Of a DNA stretch of 64,000 bases, positions 38,175-45,102 are shown one piece after another. Position 1 is the first letter of the stretch. Each line of letters starts with the position of its first letter. The stretch is taken from the NCBI GenBank assembly GCA_963697365.1, contig CAVONT010000018.1, forward strand, positions 9,544-73,543, written 5' to 3'. The position numbers and the translations under genes are program-made. The notes under the pieces are model-generated. The model saw only the letters and a list, made by a program, of their open reading frames with translations. It had not been told where the DNA came from and did no database searches. The DNA is from CAIXZV01 sp963697365. GTDB lineage: Bacteria > Chloroflexota > Limnocylindria > Limnocylindrales > CSP1-4.

Positions 38175-38933
38175 TTGGCTAGAACGCCCCGAAAGTGGCA
38201 GGGTGCTCGCAACCCGTCCGGGCTGAAGCGTGTGCGCCAATCTGAGCGCCGCCACGCGATCCTGCAGCCCCGCCGGTCTGCCGCGAAGACCCTCATTGCC
38301 AAGGCCGTGACCACCGCCACCGCCCAGCCTGAGAGCGCCGATGTCGCGACCACGCTGAGCGAGGCGATCTCGGCCCTCGATCGCGCTGCCAAGGCTGGCG
38401 CGATTCACCCCAACGCCGCCGCTCGCCGCAAGAGCCGCATGGTCAAGAAGGTCAACGCCGCCCAGGGTGGCGCGACCGTCGTGACCTCGGCCCATGTCGC
38501 GAAGACCACCGGCAAGGCCGCAGCGGCAAAGGCCGCCAAGGCCCGCATCGCGGCCGGCAAGGCCGCCAAGGCCAAGGGCGCCCAGACGGCCGCCGGCAAG
38601 GCCAAGGCTGCCCTCTCGAAGACGACGCGCGCGGAGACCGCTCCGGCTCCGGCCGCGGCCCCCGCCGAAGCCCCCAAGGCGACGACCAGGGCAAAGGCCG
38701 CCCCGAAGACGGCGGCCGCGAAGCCCGCCGCCAAGGCGACGACGACCAAGGCCGCCGCGACCAAGACGGCAGCTGCGAAGCCCGCCGCCAAGGCGACGAC
38801 CACGAAGGCCGCCGCGACCAAGACGGCAGCTGCGAAGCCTGCCGCCAAGGCGACGACCACGAAGGCCGCCGCGACCAAGACGGCAGCTGCGAAGCCCGCC
38901 GCGAAGACCACGAAGGCCCCGAAGGCCGAGTAG
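38175..38933 (+). CDS. rpsT: Ribosomal protein S20 with a long Lys/Ala-rich (histone H1-like) C-terminal tail
   Basis: 252 residues, about 2.8 times the usual S20. Residues 1 to ~95 are S20-like: KRVRQSERRHAILQPRRSAAK and, near the end, AISALDRAAKAGAIHPNAAARRKSRM. Residues ~96-252 are almost only Ala, Lys, Thr and Pro and include three 19-residue tandem repeats (AAAKPAAKATTTKAAATKT), like histone H1 tails or the tails of actinobacterial HU. It starts with TTG, as E. coli rpsT does (UUG), where the codon takes part in autoregulation. GGAG lies about 11 bases upstream. A strong terminator follows. The tail presumably binds RNA or DNA. Confidence 0.85.
   Translation: MARTPRKWQGARNPSGLKRVRQSERRHAILQPRRSAAKTLIAKAVTTATAQPESADVATTLSEAISALDRAAKAGAIHPNAAARRKSRMVKKVNAAQGGATVVTSAHVAKTTGKAAAAKAAKARIAAGKAAKAKGAQTAAGKAKAALSKTTRAETAPAPAAAPAEAPKATTRAKAAPKTAAAKPAAKATTTKAAATKTAAAKPAAKATTTKAAATKTAAAKPAAKATTTKAAATKTAAAKPAAKTTKAPKAE
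38712..38909 (+). repeat. 57-bp tandem repeats encoding the S20 tail
   Basis: In-frame 57-base units at 38712-38768, 38769-38825 and 38826-38882, and a partial fourth unit from 38883. Copies differ by only a few bases, so the array is recent or homogenised and could vary in copy number. Confidence 0.85.
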
Positions 38934-38956
38934 TCTCCAACCCCGCACCAACGACG

Positions 38957-38990
38957 AGCGCCCCGGTCATCGACCGGGGCGCTTTCGATT
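38957..38990 (+). terminator. Rho-independent terminator of rpsT
   Basis: Perfect 12-bp stem (AGCGCCCCGGTC with its complement), 3-base loop, then TTCGATTT. It begins 24 bases after the rpsT stop codon. Confidence 0.85.
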
Positions 38991-38992
38991 TG

Positions 38993-39240
38993 CCTCAGCG
39001 GAGCGGTGCCGCCGAGCGAGGCGCCGACGGCTGGCGCTGACTCCGCTCCGGTTCACGGAGGTGCTGTGCGTGCGGGGACCGTGCACCAAGGTCGACCTTC
39101 GCGCACATCCCGTGCGGGGATGGTCCTCAGGTGACTCTGACGTGGATCACGGCGAGCAAGACGGGGTGGGGCGGCGGCAGGCCGGCCGGAGCCGGGTGAC
39201 CCTCAGCGGGAGCGGCGCCGGCGAGCGAGGCGTCCGGCCG
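38993..39240. repeat. Gap with two diverged ~38-bp direct repeats
   Basis: A unit starting CCTCAGCGGAGCGGTGCC at 38993-39030 recurs with a few changes at 39201-39237 (CCTCAGCGGGAGCGGCGCC, both continuing with CGAGCGAGGCG). The DNA between (39031-39200) shows no gene. The gap lies between the converging rpsT and the membrane protein gene. Confidence 0.45.
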
Positions 39241-39241
39241 A

Positions 39242-39808
39242 TCAGGCGGACTGCGCCGCCCCGACCTCCGGCTTGCGCCGGTTCGTCGCCCCGTACATCA
39301 GGCCACCGAACAGTGAGCCGGCCAGGGACAGGACCACGAGCGTGCCGCCGTCGACGAGCTGCTGGTTCCAGTAGAACCGCGTGAAGCTCTCGGCGTCCGT
39401 GACGCCCTGGGCCTCGAACGCGGCGGGGTCGTCCACGAAGTCGAGATAGCGCTTGTAGACGCACTCTGCGCCGGGCTTGCAGGTGATCGGGCCACCCATG
39501 GAGGCATCGCGGTACCCGTTGTCCGCGCCGAAGAAGATCGCCTTGAGCGCGAGCATCAGCAGCAGGTACGTGATTCCGGTGATCAGGCCTGCCCACAGCG
39601 CGTTCATGATCACGCGCCGCCACGGTCCGCCGGTGCGGCCTGACCTGGCGTTCGCGTAGTAGCCGATCATCATGCCGCCGAGCAGCGCGGACGGCGCCAC
39701 CAGGAACTCGATCGGGATGACCAGCACGAAGCTGACGACCACGGTGACGGCCATGCCGAGGCCGACCCAGCCGGCCATGAAGGCGCCGCGGTCGATGAAA
39801 CGGCTCAC
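39242..39808 (-). CDS. Membrane protein of unknown function
   Basis: 188 residues from the GTG at 39808, or 178 from the ATG at 39778. Hydrophobic segments include GWVGLGMAVTVVVSFVLVIP, a second from about FLVAPSALLGGMMIGYY, a third (GLITGITYLLLMLALKAIFF) and a C-terminal one (GGTLVVLSLAGSLFGGLMYG). The loop between the last two (about 55 residues, with the cysteines of ITCKPGAECVYKRYLDF) is probably extracytoplasmic and disulfide-bonded. I keep the GTG because VSRFIDRGAFMAG gives a plausible basic N-terminus, but it lies inside the enolase terminator hairpin, so the ATG is a serious alternative. Not recognised. Confidence 0.65.
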   Translation of the reverse strand: MSRFIDRGAFMAGWVGLGMAVTVVVSFVLVIPIEFLVAPSALLGGMMIGYYANARSGRTGGPWRRVIMNALWAGLITGITYLLLMLALKAIFFGADNGYRDASMGGPITCKPGAECVYKRYLDFVDDPAAFEAQGVTDAESFTRFYWNQQLVDGGTLVVLSLAGSLFGGLMYGATNRRKPEVGAAQSA

Positions 39809-39839
39809 GGCGCGTCCCCGATGGGAACGCGCCGTGAGC
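39803..39839 (-). terminator. Terminator hairpin after eno, overlapping the next start codon
   Basis: 13-bp perfect arms (GCTCACGGCGCGT and its complement) plus inner CCC/GGG pairs, followed on the minus strand by CGTTTC. It starts 21 bases after the eno stop codon. The possible GTG start of the next gene (39806-39808) is within the arm. Confidence 0.7.
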
Positions 39840-39860
39840 AGGCCTTGCGAGTGCCGGGGA

Positions 39861-41190
39861 TCAGAGGACCCCGCGGCCGGCCGCGCCCGAGAGCGCCGCG
39901 CGACCCAGGTACCGGGCGTCATCGCCCAGCTCGTCAGCGATGCGGAGGAGCCGGTTGTACTTCGCGACCCGCTCCGAGCGGGACGGGGCGCCCGTCTTGA
40001 TCTGGCCGGTGCCCATCGCGACCACGAAGTCGGCGATGGTGGTGTCCTCGGTCTCGCCGGAGCGGTGGCTGACCACCGCGCTCCAGCCGGCCCGCCGCGC
40101 GAGCTCGATGGCGTCCATCGTCTCGGTGAGCGTGCCGATCTGGTTGAGCTTGATGAGGACCGAGTTGGCGGCCTTCTCGATGATGGCCTTCTTGATCCGC
40201 TCGACGTTGGTCACGAGCAGGTCGTCGCCGACCAGCTGGACCTTGCTGCCAAGGCGCTCGGTGATGAGCTTCCAGCCGTCCCAGTCGTCCTCGGCGAGGC
40301 CGTCCTCGAGGGAGACGATCGGGTAGCGGGTGCACCAGTCCTCCCAGAGGTCCACGACCTCGCCGGAGTCCAGGGTGCGGCCTTCCTTGGCCAGCACGTA
40401 GCGGGTGGGCTTCGCCGTCGACGCCGGAGCCGGGCTCGACGAGCTCGGTGATCGCGGGGTCGAGGGCGATGGCGACCTCGTCGCCGGGCTTGTAGCCGGC
40501 CTTCTCGATGGCGCGGAGGACCACCTCGATGGCCGCCTGGTTGGACTTGAGGCTGGGCGCGAAGCCGCCCTCGTCGCCCTGTCCGGTGGCGAAGCCCTCG
40601 TCACCGAGGATCTTCTTGAGGGCGTGGAACACCTCAGCGCCGGCCCGGAGCGCATCGCCGAAGGATTCGACACCCACCGGCATGACCATGAACTCCTGGA
40701 AGTCCGTGGAGTCCTGGGCGTGCTTGCCGCCGTTGAGGATGTTGAACATCGGGACCGGGAGGACCCGGGCACCGACGCCGCCGATCCAGCGGTAGAGCGG
40801 CATCTGGTAGGACGAGGCGGCCGCGTGGGCGCACGCGAGCGACACGCCGAGGATGGCGTTCGCGCCGAGCTCGCCCTTGTTGGTGGTGCCGTCAAGCTCG
40901 AGCAGGACGTCGTCGATGCCGGCCTGGTCCGCGGCGTCGAAGCCGAGGAGGGACGGGCCGATCCGCTCGGTGACGTTGGCGACTGCGGTCAGGACGCCCT
41001 TGCCGCCATAGCGGCTCTTGTCGCCGTCGCGCAGCTCCACGGCCTCGTGGGCGCCGGTGCTGGCACCGGACGGAACCGCGGCGCGGCCGAGGCTGCCGTC
41101 CTCGGTGACGACGTCGACCTCGATGGTCGGGTTGCCCCGGGAGTCGAGGATCTCGCGGGCGTCGACCCAGGCGATGGTTGTATCGCTCAC
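39861..41190 (-). CDS. eno: Enolase, one frameshift
   Basis: Dehydrates 2-phosphoglycerate to PEP. The GTG start at 41190 overlaps the pgk stop (GTGA). It carries AREILDSRGNPTIEVDV, PSGASTGAHEAVELRDGD, MFNILNGGKHA and GDEGGFAP. After an indel at about 40420-40435 the frame resumes with RYVLAKEGR, IVSLEDGLAEDDW, QLVGDDLLVTN, LIKLNQIGTLTETM (catalytic Lys) and VVSHRSGETEDTTIADF. About 442 residues if restored. The break falls between alpha-helices of the barrel with motifs complete on both sides, and enolase is normally essential, so I treat it as an assembly indel. Confidence 0.94.
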
Positions 41191-42389
41191 TTGGCGGCCT
41201 CCCGGTCCTGGAGGACCGTCACGCCCGGCAGCTCACGCCCCTCGAGGAACTCGAGCGACGCGCCGCCACCGGTGCTGATGTGGGTCATCTTGTCGGCAAG
41301 ACCCTGCTGGGTGATCGCGGCGACGGAGTCACCGCCGCCGATGACCACCTTCGCACCCTTCTCCGCACGGTCGGCGAGGAAGCGGGCGACGGTCTTGGTG
41401 CCGTGGGCGAAGCTCGGGATCTCGAACACGCCCAGCGGGCCGTTCCAGAGCACCGTCTGCACGTCGGCCAGCGCCACCTCGATGTTCTCGAGGCTCTGCT
41501 TGCCCACGTCCACGATGTGCCAGCTGGCGGGCACCTTGTCCACGGACAGGGTCTTGTGCTCGGTGCCGCGGGTGACCTCCTTGGCCACCACGACATCGAC
41601 CGGCAGGACGATCTTGACGCCCTTCTCCTCGGCCGCGGCAAGGATCGCCCTCGCGTCCTCGACCCGGTCGGGCTCGGCCAGGCTCTTGCCGATGGCCTTG
41701 CCCTGCGCGAGCAGGAAGGTGTTCGCCATGCCGCCGCCGATCACCATGATGTCGACCTTGGCCAACAGGTTCTTGAGAACCTTGATCTTGTCGCTGACCT
41801 TGGCTCCGCCGATGATCGCGGCGAACGGGCGCCCGGGGTTCTCGAGGAGCATCCCCAGGTTGGCGATCTCCTTCTCCATGAGGAACCCTGCGTAGGCCGG
41901 CAGGATCTTCGGGACACCGACGGTCGAGGCGTGCGCACGGTGCGCCGTCCCGAACGCGTCGTTGACATAGGCGTCCGCGTACGACGCGAGTGCCGCGGCG
42001 AAGTCCGGGTCGTTCTTCTCCTCCTCCGTGTGGAAGCGGAGGTTCTCGAGGAGCAGCACCTCGCCGTTGCGCAGACGCTTGACCGCGTCCTCTGTGCCGA
42101 GGCCCAGCGCGTCGCCGGTCACCGGCACGGTCTTGCCGAGCAGCTGGCCGAGGCGCTCGCCGACGGGGCGGAGGCGCAGGCTGTCGGACACCTTGCCATC
42201 CGGCCGGCCGAGGTGGCTGGCGAGGATGACGCGGGCGCCCTGGGCCTGCAGATGCTTGATGGTGGGTAGCGCGGCCCGGATGCGCGAGTCATCCGTGACC
42301 CTGCCGTCCTGCAGCGGGACATTGAAGTCCACGCGCACGAAGACACGCTTGCCCGCGGCGTCCAGGTCCTGGACGGTGAGCTTGTCCAT
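41187..42389 (-). CDS. pgk: Phosphoglycerate kinase
   Basis: Transfers phosphate from 1,3-bisphosphoglycerate to ADP. 400 residues, intact. It shows VFVRVDFNVPLQDGRVTDDS, ASHLGRPDG, LLLENLRFHTEEE, the hinge FAAIIGGAKVSDKI, WNGPLGVFEIPSF and IGGGDSVAAI. GGAAGGA lies eight to nine bases before the ATG. It is the middle gene of gap-pgk-eno, 37 bases after gap. Confidence 0.97.
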   Translation of the reverse strand: MDKLTVQDLDAAGKRVFVRVDFNVPLQDGRVTDDSRIRAALPTIKHLQAQGARVILASHLGRPDGKVSDSLRLRPVGERLGQLLGKTVPVTGDALGLGTEDAVKRLRNGEVLLLENLRFHTEEEKNDPDFAAALASYADAYVNDAFGTAHRAHASTVGVPKILPAYAGFLMEKEIANLGMLLENPGRPFAAIIGGAKVSDKIKVLKNLLAKVDIMVIGGGMANTFLLAQGKAIGKSLAEPDRVEDARAILAAAEEKGVKIVLPVDVVVAKEVTRGTEHKTLSVDKVPASWHIVDVGKQSLENIEVALADVQTVLWNGPLGVFEIPSFAHGTKTVARFLADRAEKGAKVVIGGGDSVAAITQQGLADKMTHISTGGGASLEFLEGRELPGVTVLQDREAAK

Positions 42390-42426
42390 GGTCACGTTCC
42401 TTCCGGGAGCCTTCCTGGGCTCCGGG

Positions 42427-43434
42427 TCACAGCTTGGCGGCGACGAACTTGACGAGGTCTGCGACGCGGCAGCTGTAGCCCCACTCGTTGTCGTACCAGG
42501 CGATGACCTTGATGAAGTTGCCGCCGAGGACCATGTTCGAGGGCAGGTCGATGATCGAGCTGCGCTCGTCACCGCGGTAGTCCGACGACACGAGGGGCTC
42601 GTCGCTGGCGCCGAGGATGCCCTTGAGGGGGCCGGCGGCGGCATCACGGAAGGCCTGGTTGAGCTCCTCGAGGGTGACGTCCTTCTCGAGCTCCGCGGTG
42701 AAGTCGACGACCGAGACGGTCGGGGTGGGGACGCGGAGGCTGAAGCCGTCGAACTTGCCCTTGAGCTCCGGGATCACGAGGGCCAGGGCCTTCGCGGCGC
42801 CGGTGGTCGTCGGGATGATGTTCAGGCCGGCGGCGCGTGCGCGACGCGGGTCCTTGTGGGCGACATCGAGGATGCGCTGGTCGTTCGTGTAGCTGTGGAT
42901 GGTGTTCATCAGGCCGCGCTTGATGACCCAGTTGTCATGGACGACCTTGGCCGCCGGCGCGAGGCAGTTGGTCGTGCACGACGCGTTGCTGATGATGTGG
43001 TGCGCGGCCGGGTCGTACTTGTCCTCGTTCACGCCGAGGACGATGGTGATGTCCTCCTTCTTGGCGGGAGCCGAGATGATGACCTTCTTGGCGCCGGCGG
43101 TGAGGTGGGCGGATGCCTTCTCGGCGTCGGTGAAGAGGCCGGTGGACTCGATCACGATGTCCACGCCCAGGTCGCCCCACGGCAGGGTGGCCGGGTCCTT
43201 GACCTGCAGGACCTTGATCTCCTTGCCGTCGACGATGATCGAGTCGTCGGTGTGGGAGACCTCGCCCGGGTAGGCGCCGTAGGTCGAGTCGTGCTTGAAC
43301 AGCAGCGCGTTGGTCTTGACGTCGACCAGGTCGTTGACGGCGACGACCTCGACATCCGGGGTGCGCTCGATGATGGCCTTGAGCGACTGGCGGCCGATAC
43401 GGCCGAAGCCGTTGATTCCGACACGAACGGTCAT
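42427..43434 (-). CDS. gap: Glyceraldehyde-3-phosphate dehydrogenase (type I)
   Basis: Oxidises and phosphorylates glyceraldehyde 3-phosphate. 335 residues. VGINGFGRIGRQ (NAD fold), an Asp in VAVNDLVD (favours NAD), catalytic Cys in SNASCTTNCLAP, His in NTIHSYTNDQRILD, TTTGAAKAL and the C-terminal WYDNEWGYSCRVADL are all present. AAGGAG precedes the ATG. First gene of the gap-pgk-eno operon. Confidence 0.98.
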   Translation of the reverse strand: MTVRVGINGFGRIGRQSLKAIIERTPDVEVVAVNDLVDVKTNALLFKHDSTYGAYPGEVSHTDDSIIVDGKEIKVLQVKDPATLPWGDLGVDIVIESTGLFTDAEKASAHLTAGAKKVIISAPAKKEDITIVLGVNEDKYDPAAHHIISNASCTTNCLAPAAKVVHDNWVIKRGLMNTIHSYTNDQRILDVAHKDPRRARAAGLNIIPTTTGAAKALALVIPELKGKFDGFSLRVPTPTVSVVDFTAELEKDVTLEELNQAFRDAAAGPLKGILGASDEPLVSSDYRGDERSSIIDLPSNMVLGGNFIKVIAWYDNEWGYSCRVADLVKFVAAKL

Positions 43435-43770
43435 CGGGTGACTCCTTGACTATTGGGACGCGGACACCGGTGGTCCCGGAGGGAACGCCGGCGAAGACTG
43501 GTGACGAAGAGGTCCGCAGCCGCTCCGGTACCGATCGCTGTCCGGTCGGGGCGACGTCGGGAGCGCGGCCTCGGCCGCTACGCTGGCGGCAGTGGCGGCG
43601 ACCCCGAAGGTGGGCGGCACGTCCGGGACGTGGCGCCTGGCGGACCGGTGTTGTTGCCCTGGCTCCCCGTCCGGCCGGCCGGTCCGGCCCGATGCGGGGC
43701 GATGGTGGGAGTGCGATCAGTGTGCGACCTCGAACGCTGAGGCTTCCTCCTTGTTCAGGCCTGAATCCTA
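43435..43770 (-). promoter_or_regulatory. gap operon promoter and long (~320 nt) leader
   Basis: An extended -10 (TGC-TAGGAT, 43770-43765 on the minus strand) implies a leader of about 320 bases before the gap ATG. The leader begins near a strong AAGGAGGA sequence (about 43752-43745) that is not followed by a start codon, and contains GC-rich stems around 43650-43700. I see no known riboswitch consensus and no gene. Confidence 0.4.
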
Positions 43771-43845
43771 GCAAACCGGGGTGCACGGTCTCCCGGGCGC
43801 CCGATCCTGACCGCGGGGGCCGGGCGGACCGTGCCCGCACAACCA

Positions 43846-43880
43846 TTGAGCCCCCTCCGGCAGGGCCGGAGGGGGCTCAA
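43846..43880 (-). terminator. Strong hairpin terminator after the DUF5679 gene
   Basis: Perfect 16-bp stem (TTGAGCCCCCTCCGGC and its complement) with a 3-base loop, 26 bases after the stop of the 46-residue gene. No long T-run follows on either strand. Confidence 0.75.
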
Positions 43881-43906
43881 CGTCATCGTGACAATGAAGG
43901 CTGAGG

Positions 43907-44047
43907 TCAGCCGCCGATCCGGAAGACCTTGCCGCCGCACTTCGGGCAGGTGCCCTTCAGCGCAGGCTTGCCGTTCTTCATCGTGATCTGCTCGGGGTTC
44001 TGGACCTCGACCTTCTCCTTGTCCTTCACGCAGTAGGCCTCAGCCAT
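43907..44047 (-). CDS. Small zinc-ribbon-like protein, DUF5679 family
   Basis: 46 residues from ATG 44047 with GAGGAG six bases upstream. The sequence AYCVKDKEKVEVQNPEQITM followed by GKPALKGTCPKCGGKVFRIGG matches the DUF5679 pattern known mainly from Chloroflexota and Actinobacteria. The family usually has two CxxC knuckles. Here the second (CPKC) is intact but the first reads CVKD, losing one cysteine. Function unknown. A strong hairpin terminator follows. Confidence 0.8.
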   Translation of the reverse strand: MAEAYCVKDKEKVEVQNPEQITMKNGKPALKGTCPKCGGKVFRIGG

Positions 44048-44122
44048 GTTCCGCTCCTCCTCACGCAGGTCGCGTCGCGAGAGCATCCCTCTCACGTCCG
44101 CAAGGTTGTTGAGCCGTGGCGC

Positions 44123-44968
44123 TCATGACGGATCCCAGAGCGACGGGCGCCAACGCGCCGCCCCGGCCTTGGCAGTCTGGCGGTCCAGCTCCGCGAGGAT
44201 CCGGAGGCTCTCGAGCCCCGTCTCGATCGCGGACCGCTCCGCCATGTCCTTGACGTCCCCCTCGACGAACTCGCCGGTCTGGCGGTTGGCGTAGACGGCG
44301 CACACGACGCCGGCACGACACTTGGCCAGGCCTGCGAGGACGAGGACGGCAGACGCCTCCATCTCGAAGTTGAGGATGCCCTGGCGGGTCATCTCAGCAG
44401 CGAGGTCAGGGTAACGGATGGGAAGCTGCGGAATGGGTCGGCCCTGCGCACCGTAGAACCCGGGCGCGGTCGCCGTGAGTCCCACGTGATGCGTGTAGCC
44501 GAGGCTTTCCGCGGCCTCCACCAGGGCCAGCACGGCCTCGTGATGCGCGACGGCCGGATAGCCCTCGTGGACGAACCAGCTGGTCGTGGTCTCGAGCCTG
44601 ACGGAGCCCGTCGAGATGACGAGCTCACCCACGCCCATGCCCGGCTGCAGCGCCCCACATGACCCGATCCGCACGAACGTCGGCTTGTCGGTGATCGCCA
44701 GGATCTCGGCGATCACGATCTCGACATTGTCGGTGCCGATGCCGGTCGAGACGACCGAGACACGCTGGCCCTTGTAGAGACCGGTCGCGCTGGCGAACTC
44801 GCGGTGGCGATGGGTCCGCTCGACGGAGTCGAAGTACGACGCCACCTTGGCAACGCGGTCCTGGTCGCCCGGGAGAAGGATGAAGTCCGCCAGTTCGCCC
44901 GGCCCGAGGCCGATGTGGTACTGGCGCTCCCCGGCGGGAACCGCGGTGCGGGTGTCGGTGCTCGACAA
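44123..44968 (-). CDS. udp: Uridine phosphorylase (PNP/UDP family)
   Basis: Phosphorolysis of uridine to uracil and ribose 1-phosphate. 281 residues with a TTG start, GGAGG being seven bases upstream. It shows ILLPGDQDRVAKVASYFD, STGIGTDNVEIVIAEI, FVRIGSCGALQPGMGVGELVIS and the family signature NFEMEASAVLVLAGL, followed by GVVCAVYANRQTGEF. The Gln-x-Arg pair in YANRQTGE is unlike the E. coli enzyme, so thymidine or purine nucleosides cannot be excluded as substrates. Confidence 0.88.
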   Translation of the reverse strand: MSSTDTRTAVPAGERQYHIGLGPGELADFILLPGDQDRVAKVASYFDSVERTHRHREFASATGLYKGQRVSVVSTGIGTDNVEIVIAEILAITDKPTFVRIGSCGALQPGMGVGELVISTGSVRLETTTSWFVHEGYPAVAHHEAVLALVEAAESLGYTHHVGLTATAPGFYGAQGRPIPQLPIRYPDLAAEMTRQGILNFEMEASAVLVLAGLAKCRAGVVCAVYANRQTGEFVEGDVKDMAERSAIETGLESLRILAELDRQTAKAGAARWRPSLWDPS

Positions 44969-45102
44969 GAGCAGCCTCCCCTGTGCCCACGCTCAAGGGG
45001 CGTGAGGTCCGGGCGAGAATAGGTGGGTGATTCCCGCAGCGTCAAGCGATGTGGTGCCTGCACGCGCCGTGCGCGGGTCGTGCGTGGGTCGTGCGTGGGC
45101 TG

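Noticed and set aside
43907..44047. Ribosomal protein L31/L36-like small zinc protein
   Set aside because: The sequence around GKPALKGTCPKCGGK matches DUF5679, not the L31 or L36 signatures.
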